From: Cognatazoarcus halotolerans
GTDB taxonomy: Bacteria > Pseudomonadota > Gammaproteobacteria > Burkholderiales > Rhodocyclaceae
Assembly: GCF_009800965.1 (NCBI RefSeq)
Contig: NZ_WUAF01000006.1
Coordinates: forward strand, 124,001 to 188,000
DNA: 64,000 nt
Reading direction: 5' to 3'
Part shown: piece by piece, positions 53,134 to 62,622 of the stretch
Layout of the letters: the number at the start of each line of letters is the position of its first letter
Numbering within the stretch: the first letter of the stretch is position 1
Made by a program: the position numbers and the translations under genes
The notes under the pieces: model-generated
Database searches by the model: none
What the model was told of the DNA's origin: nothing
What the model saw: only the letters and a program-made list of their open reading frames with translations

Positions 53134-56100
53134 TGCAACCCGATCACTTTCAGCGACTCGATACCGCGGTCATCGACGATCTTCACCGCCACCTTGCGGT
53201 TCTCGCCGGCCTCGAAAGGCAGGCTCACCGTGCCGTGGAATTTATCCAGGCGGGCTTCGTCCAGCTCGGCGCGGATGTTCTTCTTCAGCTTCTCCCAGCC
53301 CTCGCCCTTGCCGGCCATCGGGAAGAACACTTGGCGCGGGAAGAGGCTGCGATCGTCGTAGTCGGTGTCGAGCGCCCACATCGCGATATTGCGCTTGCCG
53401 CCGGACACGAGTTCGCCCCTCACGGTGTCGAAGTAGTCGAAGCCGTGCACCTCGACTTCATACTGGCCGCCCTTGAGCGTGCGCACCTCGACCTCGGGCT
53501 GGCCCATCAGCCAGAAGCTCTGGTTGCTGGCGCGCGCCTTCTTCAGGTCTTCGGTCAGCAGGTCGGTGTTCATCTGCGCCTTGAGCGCGGTGATGCCGCG
53601 GAGGCTGTCGATGTCCTTGGCCGCCTCGGGGTCGAAGGTGAAGGCGCAGAACACGATCATCTTCGGCAGCGGGAACAGGTTACCGGCCTCGTTGAGCGCA
53701 TTGGCGACCTGACGCTGCTCCAGCGCGGCGTGCTCCGGGCCGAAGCTCACTACCACGCGCTCGCCGCTGTCCAGATGGCCCACGGCATGCAGGTTCGCCA
53801 TGTCGGCGTCGAAGGGCAGTGCCTCCAGGTCGGCGAACTTCAGCATCTGGCCGCCCTTACCGCGGATACCGGTTTTCAGCAGCTCGTCGCGCCACTGGTG
53901 CTGGCGGCCGGATTCACCGGTACGCGCGATGCTTGCGTCGGCCTCCTCCGGGCCGCTCGCTTCTTCCAGCGACTGCACGCTCGGGAAGGGCACCGCCTCG
54001 ACGGTGAAGGGGCCGGTGATGCGCAGCTTGTTCCTGGCGATCGCGGGCTGGTCGTAGAGCACTTCCTGATCGGCGTGCGCCGCGATCGAGTCGTCCATCT
54101 GGCGCTGCATGGACTGACGGGCTGCGTGGAAGGCGTCGAGCGCCTCAAGCAGCGGCGCAGCCAATATCAAGGGCAGATTGAAGGGGACCTCCCATTCCAA
54201 CCAGCCGGCATCGGCTTCACTAAAGTCGAACCGGGTGCCCTTGCGGCCGCCCTCTTGCACAACGAACTCGAAGGTCGGTGCGGACTGGCGGAAGGCTGCA
54301 TTCAGATGTAACAGTGCGGCGTCGATCGCCGGATGCATCCGTTCGTAGATGGTGTCGATATCTGGGTTATCCGCGATCTGTTTGGGCGTCACATGAATAG
54401 CAGTCCCATAAATGAACCCACCCTTCAAACCCTCGTGCGGATACTTGAGCTCGAAGTAATCGAAGCTCGCGGTCATAAGACGCTGCTTCGCCAGTGTCAC
54501 TGCAACACGCGAGGTGTCGCAGGTGATCCAGCGACGACCCCATTTCTCTGCGACGGCGGCCGTTGTCCCGCTGCCGCAGGTTGGATCGAGCACGAGATCG
54601 CCGGGGTCAGTAGTCATCACCAAGCAGCGCTCGATCACCTTTGTTGTCGTCTGAACGACGTAAACCTTCTCGGCGTTGAAGCCCCCAGATTGGGTGTCAA
54701 GCCAGACATTGCTCAAAGGCTTGGCGGGATTGAAGTCCCAAAACAGCTTGAAGGCGACGTCGTTCCCGATCTGGAAGACGTGACCAGAACGAGCGATTCT
54801 TGGCATGTCCGCTACAGGATCTACGGTCCAATGCCTGTTCGAGTTGCACTCGAATTGCAGCCCTTGAAACCCAAAAGGCTTTGGATTGCTTGATGGGCCA
54901 TCTGAATTCAGGGGGCCATGCCGAAAAATGCGGCCTATCCCAGCCGTCAGCGACGGGTCTTCAGACTCAGCTTTCGTGAGGTATCTCCAACTTCCATTTG
55001 CGAGCAACAACCTCCTGTAATACTTGTCTCCAACATCAGGATACCGAGCGTGGTCTCGTATCTCGCGGTACTTCACGCGACCCTTATCTTTGGCATACCA
55101 AATCACATAGTCTTCGACTAAGGACAGGGTCTTTTTTGTGAAACCACCCGTCTTCTGGATGACGATCTGACCGAGGAAGTTCGCGGCCCCGAAAACATCA
55201 TCCAAGAGTTCTCGGACACGGTGCAGATTCTCATCGGAGATCTGAACGAACACGCTGCCCGACTCATGCAACAGCTCCCGCGCCAGCAGCAGCCGGTCGC
55301 GCAGATAGGTGAGGTAGGAATGGATGCCCAACTCCCAGGTATCCCGAAACGCCTTGATCATCTCGGGTTCCTGCGTCAGGTCCGCATCGTTGCGGTCCTT
55401 CACGTCGCGTTTTCCGACGAAGGGCTGGAAGTTGCTGCCGTACTTGATGCCGTAAGGCGGGTCGATGTAGATCATCTGCACCCGACCGGCCATGCTCTCC
55501 TTCTGCAGCAGGCTGTTCATGACCAGCAGACTGTCGCCCGCGATCAGCCGGTTCGCCCAGCCACGCTCGTGGCGGTAGAAGTCGATCGCGTCACGCAGTG
55601 GCAGGTTCTCGAAGGGCGCATCGAACAGGCCGGGCTGAATGGCCTTCTCGGCGCCCTTGGCCTTGCCCTCGCCCTTCATCGCCTTGCGCACGGCCGACAG
55701 GATGCTCGCCGGGTCGATGCGCTCGTGGACGTGCAGGCTGACGGTGTCGATCTCGAAGCTGGTGCGCTCGGCCTTGCCTGCCCAGTTCAGGTAGGGCGAC
55801 TGCAGGCGCTTGAGCTCTTCCAGGGCCTCGCGCATGCGGTCGGTGTCGCCCGACTCCAGCGCGTCGTCGATCAGCTTCTCGATGTTGGCGCGAGCGGGGT
55901 CGAACTGCAGCGCCGGGTCGAGGTGCGGATCGTAGGCCCAGCGCGTCTTTCCCGCCTCCGGGTCCGTGGCCGGCGTCACCATGCCGACCTCCGGGTTGTT
56001 CTTGCGCTTGTCGGCGTGGCGGTAGGAGATGATCTGCGCCGCCTCTCTGGCAGCACTGCGCGCAACCGGCGCTGTGGGGCGCGTCGCAGCAGCCGGGGAT

Positions 56101-56435
56101 TTCGGGGTGGTTTGTACGCTCAACTTGGGGCGCTGCTGCGCCTGCAGAGCAAAGCCATCAGCATCGTCCGCCAGATCGCCGGATGCCCCTGACGCGACCT
56201 TGTCCGCCACCTTCGCGCGCCGCACCGAGCCGCCGCGCCCTTGCCCCTTCAACAGTGCGCCATCGGCAACCAGCGTGCTGTGGGCCTGCCAATAGTCGTC
56301 ATCGCCGATCGACAGCCCCTCGGACTGCAACAGCTTGTCGATCTCGCGGCGAAGGGCGGTATTGCCGATCGTGGAACCATCGGACGGGACGATGGAAAGC
56401 ATCGCGCGCGCGACGCGATCTTGCAGGCTGGACAC
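53130..56435 (-). CDS. DNA methyltransferase (beta-class, type III Mod-like)
   Basis: An 1101-residue site-specific N6-adenine or N4-cytosine methyltransferase that protects the host from the adjoining Res. Motif IV DPPYGIKYGS comes before motif I VLDPTCGSGTTAAVAE, the beta-class order. A wHTH-like N-terminal part (about 1-75), a Pro/Ala-rich linker and a large C-terminal domain (about 680-1101) extend it well beyond the 600-700 residues of usual type III Mods. GTG 56435 is chosen because AGGGAG lies 8 bases upstream; GTG 56444 would be on top of that site. The target sequence is unknown. It overlaps the Res gene. Confidence 0.9.
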   Translation of the reverse strand: MSSLQDRVARAMLSIVPSDGSTIGNTALRREIDKLLQSEGLSIGDDDYWQAHSTLVADGALLKGQGRGGSVRRAKVADKVASGASGDLADDADGFALQAQQRPKLSVQTTPKSPAAATRPTAPVARSAAREAAQIISYRHADKRKNNPEVGMVTPATDPEAGKTRWAYDPHLDPALQFDPARANIEKLIDDALESGDTDRMREALEELKRLQSPYLNWAGKAERTSFEIDTVSLHVHERIDPASILSAVRKAMKGEGKAKGAEKAIQPGLFDAPFENLPLRDAIDFYRHERGWANRLIAGDSLLVMNSLLQKESMAGRVQMIYIDPPYGIKYGSNFQPFVGKRDVKDRNDADLTQEPEMIKAFRDTWELGIHSYLTYLRDRLLLARELLHESGSVFVQISDENLHRVRELLDDVFGAANFLGQIVIQKTGGFTKKTLSLVEDYVIWYAKDKGRVKYREIRDHARYPDVGDKYYRRLLLANGSWRYLTKAESEDPSLTAGIGRIFRHGPLNSDGPSSNPKPFGFQGLQFECNSNRHWTVDPVADMPRIARSGHVFQIGNDVAFKLFWDFNPAKPLSNVWLDTQSGGFNAEKVYVVQTTTKVIERCLVMTTDPGDLVLDPTCGSGTTAAVAEKWGRRWITCDTSRVAVTLAKQRLMTASFDYFELKYPHEGLKGGFIYGTAIHVTPKQIADNPDIDTIYERMHPAIDAALLHLNAAFRQSAPTFEFVVQEGGRKGTRFDFSEADAGWLEWEVPFNLPLILAAPLLEALDAFHAARQSMQRQMDDSIAAHADQEVLYDQPAIARNKLRITGPFTVEAVPFPSVQSLEEASGPEEADASIARTGESGRQHQWRDELLKTGIRGKGGQMLKFADLEALPFDADMANLHAVGHLDSGERVVVSFGPEHAALEQRQVANALNEAGNLFPLPKMIVFCAFTFDPEAAKDIDSLRGITALKAQMNTDLLTEDLKKARASNQSFWLMGQPEVEVRTLKGGQYEVEVHGFDYFDTVRGELVSGGKRNIAMWALDTDYDDRSLFPRQVFFPMAGKGEGWEKLKKNIRAELDEARLDKFHGTVSLPFEAGENRKVAVKIVDDRGIESLKVIGLQ

Positions 56436-56883
56436 GGAAAGCACTCCCTGATCTTCTTATTTGCAGACCACCAACGGTGGTTTGCGGGTGATTATGGCCT
56501 GCGAGTCCTGCATTTGTCATTTTGGGGCGCTTCCAGATGAGTGCTCTGATTACTCAGGGACGTTCGTAATGCTGAGTTTTGCTGAAACCGTCCGGGCATC
56601 TACGCGCGCGCTAAAAGTCCGAGAAACTCGGCAATGGCTGCAATCAGCCCATCCTTTCGATAAGCCGGCTCCGGTGTCTCCGATCGGTTCGACGGATACG
56701 ACAGTGGATGCCAGCACTCGCCACGGCGTCAGCCGTTGTAGAACGCCCGCGCAATGCGATTGTCGCCGCTGCCGAATCAGCACATCCCGCCCTCGGAGAT
56801 TTTCTGGAATCGATTGCGGCGATGAAGCTGCGGAAATTACCTCGATTCGCCCGCCCCCTTAACAGCAAAGGGGGCGCCGCTAT
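56436..56883. other. Gap upstream of methyltransferase, with a possible decayed ORF
   Basis: 448 bases. It should contain the promoter of the restriction-modification operon; a CCACCAACGGTGG palindrome lies at about 56467-56479. In the plus direction, two frames with plausible amino-acid composition join at about 56705 (MLSFAETVRASTRALKVRET in one frame, then ASAVVERPRNAIVAAAESAH in the next), suggesting a frameshifted remnant of a small gene; it is not called as intact. Confidence 0.4.
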
Positions 56884-57507
56884 TCACGAGCTACGACCTC
56901 CCGCATGGTGCCAGTCCTCGTGCGACAGGTGGCTCGCGCAGCCGATGCCCTGATCGTCAGGCAGTCGTCGTAGCGGGTGACTGGCGCCATAAGCGGGCGC
57001 CAGATCATCCCGCCCACCAGCGCAATGGCCCGGCCACGACAAACCCGGCGTCTTTCGATGTCGGCAGGTCGAGCAGCCCCGCTTTAGCGCGTGCGCGTAC
57101 AACTCGAAATGCCGATTTCTGTGCGTACCTTTGCGTACTTCGGCTAGCAGTTCCGCTGTGATCATGTTCGATTCGGCGGCCGGCGCGTCGGCATGTTCGA
57201 CGGGTGTGCGATCCAGCGGTTCTTTGCCCGTAGGAGTCGGCAGCCAGTCGGTTGGCCGGGTAGATGGTGCGGTGTCGGTCGGAGTGTCGCCCCCGTCCCC
57301 TGATGGGGGCGCAGTTGCGCGGTGCGGTTGACCAAGTTCGTCAACATCACGTCCTCCGACAATTTCTGCGATGAGGAGCGCTTTTGAGTGGCGGATACGC
57401 TCGATCAGCTCGGGTGTGAGTGCCCCTTTCGGGGCGTCGAGAAGCAATCCGCCGTCGTCATCGAGACTGGCAATGACATCTAGGTCGAGCAGGTCCGAGA
57501 CGTTCAT
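56884..57507 (-). CDS. TubC-like N-domain protein with Cys-rich C terminus
   Basis: A 207-residue protein of unknown function. Its first 50 residues (LLDLDVIASLDDDGGLLLDA, then PKGALTPELIERIRHSKALL) match the TubC_N docking-like fold, found in non-ribosomal peptide systems but also in small proteins next to island primases. The middle is Pro/Thr-rich and disordered-looking. The C terminus has CSTCRHRK and further Cys and His residues (GHCAGG, GCASHLSHEDW), suggesting zinc binding. It overlaps the replication gene stop by 4 bp, so the pair are coupled. I infer an accessory replication role from that position only. Confidence 0.7.
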   Translation of the reverse strand: MNVSDLLDLDVIASLDDDGGLLLDAPKGALTPELIERIRHSKALLIAEIVGGRDVDELGQPHRATAPPSGDGGDTPTDTAPSTRPTDWLPTPTGKEPLDRTPVEHADAPAAESNMITAELLAEVRKGTHRNRHFELYAHALKRGCSTCRHRKTPGLSWPGHCAGGRDDLAPAYGASHPLRRLPDDQGIGCASHLSHEDWHHAGGRSS

Positions 57508-60086
57508 AGCTTCCTTACCTCTCGTGCGATGTCGTGCCCGGTGACACTTTTCTCTGTCGCGCCGACGGGAACCTGCAAAACATGCGAAGCCTGCACCACG
57601 CGCCATTGGGTAGCGCCCCGGGCCGAGCTCACGCTGTTGAACTTCAGCCCGTTGATGATTCTGCCCTGATGATGCTTGATCCACCAACCGAGTCGCCCAC
57701 GGTTGATCTCGCCGCGCTCCTCTGCAATATCCTTGAGCACTTCTGCGAAGTCAGTGCCGTTGGCGTCGAAGCCGTATGCTCTACGTACAACGTCGCGAAC
57801 CAGCATCGGCGTCGAGCCGTGCGCTGCGTGCCACTCAGTCAACATTCGACCGAGCAGTTCCGCGTCGGGGTCATGTGCAAGTTGTTCGAACAGCCTCTCA
57901 GCCGGATCAGGCCGGCCAAGCCACAGCAAAGGCTGCCTGCAACAATCCGCCCACCGCCCATAGCTGGCAACCGGTTTCACCTCTGTATGCGGTGCACCTG
58001 CTGCGATCCATGCCCTAATTATGACCAGCGCCGCCGATACATATAGTGCGCGGTCACGTCGGACTTCTGCTTCGAGATGGGGGCGCTTGAACACGCGTGC
58101 AACGGGGTTTTCACACCGTGCATCTAGATGGATAGTCAGCACACGCCGTGCCATGTCCCGCACCGGTCCCACGTTGTTTCCTGAGAACAGGAACAGAGTC
58201 CTTGTGCTGCACGACACGTCCTTGCTCACACCCAGGAGGCGACCGCCAATAAATTCCTCCGTCATGCACGTTTTCAAAGCTTCGCTCGGGACGATATCGC
58301 CGTTCAGGTCGTCGAAGTTGACGACGGCGGGCGACTTGATAAGCAGCGCGATGAGCGTTTTGCGCATTTCGTCTCCGTTGCTAGGAAAGGCGACGCCAGG
58401 GACATTCTGTGGTGTCGCCAAGGCGCTGATGAGCCTCGACAGGAACGATTTTCCTGAGCCGATCGTGTGTGCCGCCACATGAAAACCCGGTGCCGTTGGA
58501 AGGCTTGGCCTACATGCCGCCGTCAACATCGCGGATAGAGCCGCCGCGCGATCGTTGTCAGTGTCGAAGGCGACTTCATCGAGCAGCCCATCAAGCCGCG
58601 CCAGTGCGGCTTGAGCATCGGCGTTAGTGGGCTTGTCGGGGATGTGGTAGTCGCGCGCATTGAACACACCGAAGCGCCCAGTCAGCGTGTCGTAGCCTGC
58701 TGCCGTCACCACCGAGCCGTCATTTCTCAGGTGTGGTTGGCGGGCAATGCCACGCAGTACGGGCAGGTGCGGATAGTCGCTCGAGTCGAACAGCACGCCC
58801 GCATGACGTGCAGGGGGGTCAGCCACCACCCATGCCTTTTCACGTCCGTCGAACTTTACCCAATCCGCTACCCGCGACAGTGCCCGCACAAGCGCTGGTT
58901 GAGTCACAGGGACGATGGCAGTTTCGTCGCTGGCCGGGTCAGTCTGCACCGTCGCCACCAAACCCGCAGACTGGTAGTAGCGCCCCGAATCCGCAAGTAG
59001 TCGTTCGGCACGATCCACAATCCGATGTATTTGCCCGGCCTGGATGCGCACTGTGGGCTTCATGCGCGCCTCTGCTGCTTGGACGCTTAGCAACCCGAGC
59101 AGATCACGGATGCGCAGTCGATCACCGTGGCTGTGCATACACTTGAAACCGCCGAGCGGAAATCCGTCGGCAGGCTCGAAGTACGCGGTGCCGCCGTCGA
59201 TACCATGGGTGTGCTCATTGCACCACGGACAGGTGATTTCGTGCTTGCCGCTACCGAGCGGAGACTTGTACAGCTTCATGTCCTTTAGTGCCGCAATAAC
59301 GGGGTTCTGGTCGGGCGCAGGGATGAATACACCATCGTCGGGCGCGTCATCGCGCGATGACATCATTGCGGACTTCGCAGACGTTTTCTTTGGTCGCCCT
59401 GCTGCGGGAAGTGCCAACCCCAAGCCGTCAACAAGCGCCTGCACCGTGTAGCGTCGATCAGGTGCCCACTCAGTTAGCTTGCACTCGAACACCGGCGAAC
59501 GCTTGCCATTGATGGCGACCGGCAGACGTGCGAGGCGAGCCGTGGGGCCGTTCGCGCCCGGGTCGCACAGACCTGCGTCGATAATTGCCGTCATAAGCCC
59601 TTCCGCCCGAGCTGAATCGGTGACAGGCTCGGCCAGGATGAAACCGCCTTGGTAGTTGCCCGGCGATGTTTCGAGCAGCCACGACAGCCGAAGTGACACC
59701 GGCAAACGATCCATGTCGACCTTAGTGCCCAGATCGTCGAGCATGACTGCGTGCAGCGCGGCGAACGTTTTTTTCGTGCGTCGGAACTGACTCGCATCGT
59801 CGTTGAAGTAGCTCGAAACGCCGAAGTAGTTGTTCGCCGTGTGCGGTGTATTCGCTGGCGCAGGTCGAGCAAACCACCGAGACTTCGGCCCCCCGTCGGG
59901 TGCTGGATTGCCGGGGAAACTCACGATGCCGGGGCGCGCCCCTTCAGGCAGCGTGTCGAAGATTGCGGCCAAGAAGTCGTCGTTCGAAACGTTGCAGCTT
60001 TTGCAGCTTTTGCTGGCTTTCGACGGAGCGTCTGCGAGAAGTGTCACGTCGCCGCGGCGGGTGAGGGGGGCGTCGGAGGTCGTCAT
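57504..60086 (-). CDS. Island replication protein (primase/helicase-like)
   Basis: About 860 residues. The N-terminal third (about 60-230; NNYFGVSSYF, MLDDLGTKVDMDRLP, SPGNYQGGFILAEP, ARLARLPVAING) looks like a RepB/archaeo-eukaryotic primase fold, with a following zinc-binding segment CPWCNEHTHGIDGG...CMHSHGD. The second half has a P-loop-like AHTIGSGKSFLSRLI and an INFDDLNGD-type Walker B (VVNFDDLNGD), as in superfamily 3-like helicases of satellites. Start: ATG 60086 with GGGGAG upstream, where the family-like sequence begins; the frame stays open to ATG 60413, adding 109 poorly conserved-looking residues. It lies downstream of the AlpA-like gene and likely replicates the excised element. 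Confidence 0.8.
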   Translation of the reverse strand: MTTSDAPLTRRGDVTLLADAPSKASKSCKSCNVSNDDFLAAIFDTLPEGARPGIVSFPGNPAPDGGPKSRWFARPAPANTPHTANNYFGVSSYFNDDASQFRRTKKTFAALHAVMLDDLGTKVDMDRLPVSLRLSWLLETSPGNYQGGFILAEPVTDSARAEGLMTAIIDAGLCDPGANGPTARLARLPVAINGKRSPVFECKLTEWAPDRRYTVQALVDGLGLALPAAGRPKKTSAKSAMMSSRDDAPDDGVFIPAPDQNPVIAALKDMKLYKSPLGSGKHEITCPWCNEHTHGIDGGTAYFEPADGFPLGGFKCMHSHGDRLRIRDLLGLLSVQAAEARMKPTVRIQAGQIHRIVDRAERLLADSGRYYQSAGLVATVQTDPASDETAIVPVTQPALVRALSRVADWVKFDGREKAWVVADPPARHAGVLFDSSDYPHLPVLRGIARQPHLRNDGSVVTAAGYDTLTGRFGVFNARDYHIPDKPTNADAQAALARLDGLLDEVAFDTDNDRAAALSAMLTAACRPSLPTAPGFHVAAHTIGSGKSFLSRLISALATPQNVPGVAFPSNGDEMRKTLIALLIKSPAVVNFDDLNGDIVPSEALKTCMTEEFIGGRLLGVSKDVSCSTRTLFLFSGNNVGPVRDMARRVLTIHLDARCENPVARVFKRPHLEAEVRRDRALYVSAALVIIRAWIAAGAPHTEVKPVASYGRWADCCRQPLLWLGRPDPAERLFEQLAHDPDAELLGRMLTEWHAAHGSTPMLVRDVVRRAYGFDANGTDFAEVLKDIAEERGEINRGRLGWWIKHHQGRIINGLKFNSVSSARGATQWRVVQASHVLQVPVGATEKSVTGHDIAREVRKL

Positions 60087-60422
60087 TACACGCTCCCCAT
60101 CTGCAGCATGCCCCCCAGCCTGCGTCGGCGGCCTCGTCAGCCCCCCGTCGATCTTGCTGCGGTTGTGGTTGGCCGGACCGGCCGCGCCCCTGTAGTTGCC
60201 GCGAACGCTATCAGAGTTTAGGTCGCGCCCGCGTTCAGGCCACGACAGCGGAAAGACTAGACCAGCTTCTTCGCGCTCAGTTTCACGCAATCCTTCACGT
60301 GTAGAATTGGGTTCAGTTGAAGTGCTTCGGGTGCGGCCTTGCTTGGGGGCCAGCCCCGTTTCTTTTATGCAGGTTTCAGCCTCGGCTTGATGCCGATATT
60401 GATTGGTCGCCATGACTGAACC
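60087..60422. other. Spacer or N-terminal extension before the replication gene
   Basis: 336 bases between the AlpA-like gene and the chosen start. The replication gene's frame is open through it back to ATG 60413, which has its own GAGG, so it may be coding. The encoded 109 residues are low in recognisable structure. The choice of start is unresolved. Confidence 0.45.
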
Positions 60423-60914
60423 TCACGCGGATAGAGCGCGGCGAATGTCGCCAGCAGCCCATACGTTGTTTGAGGTCAGCCCCAGTTTTCGAGGTTTGGG
60501 TAGGATGCCCTTGTCGATCCAGCGGTAGAGCGTTGCGCGGCTCTTTCCGGTAATCGCTTTCAACGCGGCAATGTCAATGCATGCGGAATCAGGCAGGCGG
60601 TCGAAGTGCTCGACCGTAGAAGGCAGGGTGTTGCGGGTGTTGGTTGGGCGTCCGGTGCGTCGCCGGTCCGGGTCGGGGTCGCCATCACCGTCGCCGTCGT
60701 CATCCGATGCGGCTACCTCCGGAGCCGCCGTAGCTGTCGAAGATCCGCCAATATTTTCGCCGCAGTCGGTGGCGCACTCGTTGATGATGCTCAGCGATGC
60801 TGGCCGCAGTCTCGTTGCACGCTCGGCCTTCTGTATGTCTTGGCCCCAATCGCTAAACACTCTGCACATGTGATCCACCAAGCAGTTGTAGCTGTCCGAA
60901 ACAAACAATCTCAT
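60423..60914 (-). CDS. AlpA-like regulator with helix-turn-helix
   Basis: A 163-residue protein. The C-terminal 55 residues (CIDIAALKAITGKSRATLYR, WIDKGILPKPRKLG) form an AlpA/MerR-like winged HTH as in excisionases and phage-satellite regulators. The N-terminal part is unlike standard AlpA (about 70 residues) and includes an acidic DDDGDGDGDPDPDRRR stretch. AlpA in P4-like elements activates integrase expression and excision. GAGGA is 9 bases upstream of ATG 60914. It lies between the integrase and the replication gene on the same strand. Confidence 0.8.
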   Translation of the reverse strand: MRLFVSDSYNCLVDHMCRVFSDWGQDIQKAERATRLRPASLSIINECATDCGENIGGSSTATAAPEVAASDDDGDGDGDPDPDRRRTGRPTNTRNTLPSTVEHFDRLPDSACIDIAALKAITGKSRATLYRWIDKGILPKPRKLGLTSNNVWAAGDIRRALSA

Positions 60915-61230
60915 ACTCGCGTTCCTCAGAAAATTCGTCGTCTCATATCGGTGCAGGCGGACTTATAGCACACTGGCCTGTTGCCAATTCCACTGACATT
61001 GATTACGACCCGGTAACAATCTCTGCAAGAGCGCTGTTGCGCGACCGAGTTCAATTGCTTGCCGCACCACTTCTTCTCGATATTCCACTCTATAGGCTCG
61101 TTTTGAGATCCCGTTTCCCATCTTTACGTCCTCATGTTCGCTTTGAGGCCGATTCATGGCGTCCGTTTATGGGGGACAAGCCCTTATCGGGTCAGCAGCA
61201 TGCCGCATATCCCGCCATCTATCGCCCCTG
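60915..61230. other. Gap between AlpA-like gene and integrase
   Basis: 316 bases. A 64-codon minus-strand frame (60963-61157) encodes KRAYRVEYREEVVRQAIELG, vaguely like the first helix of an IS3-type transposase, but it has no clear ribosome-binding site and is too short to call. The promoter of the AlpA-replication unit should be here. No terminator is evident after the integrase. Confidence 0.45.
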
Positions 61231-62448
61231 TCATGCAGCCGCCATGCTCCCAATCGGGATGACATTTTCGGCTGGCTTCGTGACGCAATAGCTAGCCCAA
61301 TCGGCCATCAGAGCCCGACGTTTTTCCAATAGATCCCCGCGCCGGTATGCCGCTTCCACCGCATTGCCGACGGTGTGCGCGAGGGCTTGCTCGGCAACGA
61401 TGTTCGGGTAGTGAGTTTCCTCGGCCGCCCAATCGCGGAACGTTGAGCGAAAGCCGTGAACAGTCAGATCACCAAGGCCAAGTTTCCGGAGAACCATTGT
61501 CATCGCCATGTTCGATAGTGGCTTGCCAGCCTTCGCGCCGGGGAATACATAACCTTCGCCCTTGCCGATGATGGTGTTGAGCAGCGCTAATGCCGCCTCG
61601 GACAGGGGAACACGATGCGGATTACCGGCTTTCATGCGCTCGCCGGGGATCGTCCACAGCCGGTTTGCAAGATCGAACTCATCCCATGTGGCGAGCAGTA
61701 CCTCCGACGTGCGGCAGGCCGTCAGGATCGTGACTTGCAGCGCCACTGATGACAGTGAATGACGCTCAGTGGTTAGCCGCTTGTAGAAAGATGGCACGTC
61801 TCGGTAATCCATCGCAGCATGGTGTTCACGGCTGGCCTTGCTTCGTTTGGGGAGCAACTTGTCGAGGTGTCCGCGCCACGCCGCAGGGTTGATGCCGGTT
61901 GCCAGTCCTTTCGCACGCGCCGCGTCGAGCACAAGTTCGATCCTGTTGCGCACGCGGTTCGCGGTCTCCGGTTTGGCCGTCCATATTGGCTTGAGCGCCC
62001 CGAGTACATCGTCTGTGGAGATTTCGCCCACAGACTTGTCACCTAGCTTCGGATACACGTATTGCGCGAGCGTGTTCTCCCACTGCTGGCCGTGCTTGGC
62101 GTTGCGCCAGCTCCCACGGTGCGCTTCGATGTATTCGAGCGCAGCATCCTTGAACGTCGTCGCCGCGGCCTTCTCTGCAACCTCCGCCGCCTTGCGAACC
62201 TCCAGTGGATCTTTGCCTTGCTTCGCCAGCTTGCGCGCCTCTGCAGCCTTTTCTCGGGCCTCTGCGAGCGTCAGCACGGAACACGCCCCCAAGCCCATCA
62301 TCCGACGCTTCCCGTCGATCTGGAAACGGAACTGCCAGGACGTCGCGCCCGTCGGCCCAACTTTGAGGTACAGCCCGTCGCCATCTGCTGTCGCCCCTGG
62401 TCGAGCATCCCGGATCAGTTTGTCGACCTGCTTCGTTGTCAGTGCCAT
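61231..62448 (-). CDS. Tyrosine-type integrase (P4 group)
   Basis: A 405-residue site-specific recombinase. It has the DUF4102 arm-binding N domain (LTTKQVDKLIRDARPGATAD), a SAM-like core-binding domain (about 100-195) and the catalytic domain with Arg (TACRTSEVL), His-x-x-Arg (VHGFRSTFRDW), His (LAHTVGNAVEAAYRRGDL) and nucleophile Tyr in AAYRRGD. The P4 group inserts into tRNA 3' ends, fitting the tRNA-Ser repeats. It is transcribed leftward away from the right repeat. The right 23-bp repeat is 23 bases ahead of its ATG, so integrase may regulate itself. Confidence 0.95.
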   Translation of the reverse strand: MALTTKQVDKLIRDARPGATADGDGLYLKVGPTGATSWQFRFQIDGKRRMMGLGACSVLTLAEAREKAAEARKLAKQGKDPLEVRKAAEVAEKAAATTFKDAALEYIEAHRGSWRNAKHGQQWENTLAQYVYPKLGDKSVGEISTDDVLGALKPIWTAKPETANRVRNRIELVLDAARAKGLATGINPAAWRGHLDKLLPKRSKASREHHAAMDYRDVPSFYKRLTTERHSLSSVALQVTILTACRTSEVLLATWDEFDLANRLWTIPGERMKAGNPHRVPLSEAALALLNTIIGKGEGYVFPGAKAGKPLSNMAMTMVLRKLGLGDLTVHGFRSTFRDWAAEETHYPNIVAEQALAHTVGNAVEAAYRRGDLLEKRRALMADWASYCVTKPAENVIPIGSMAAA

Positions 62449-62470
62449 ATTGCCTCCGAGTCACCACTGC

Positions 62471-62493
62471 GTCACCATCCGAGTTACCACTCG
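62471..62493. repeat. Right copy of the 23-bp end repeat
   Basis: GTCACCATCCGAGTTACCAC followed by TCG. One mismatch from 49653-49675. It is in the integrase promoter region, with a further GAGTCACC at 62458. Confidence 0.65.
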
Positions 62494-62622
62494 ATTATGG
62501 ATTAGGAAGATACAGCGTGAGACAATGCGAAACAAGTTAGATGGCTATTTGTCTGTAATTTCAGCGTGTTAAATGAGTGTTGGGGTGTCTCATCTTGAGT
62601 TTCGTTATATCATGATGGCGGA

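Noticed and set aside
60963-61157. 64-codon frame vaguely like an IS3 transposase N terminus
   Set aside because: Only about 20 residues look similar, with no start signal, no inverted repeats and no downstream orfB.
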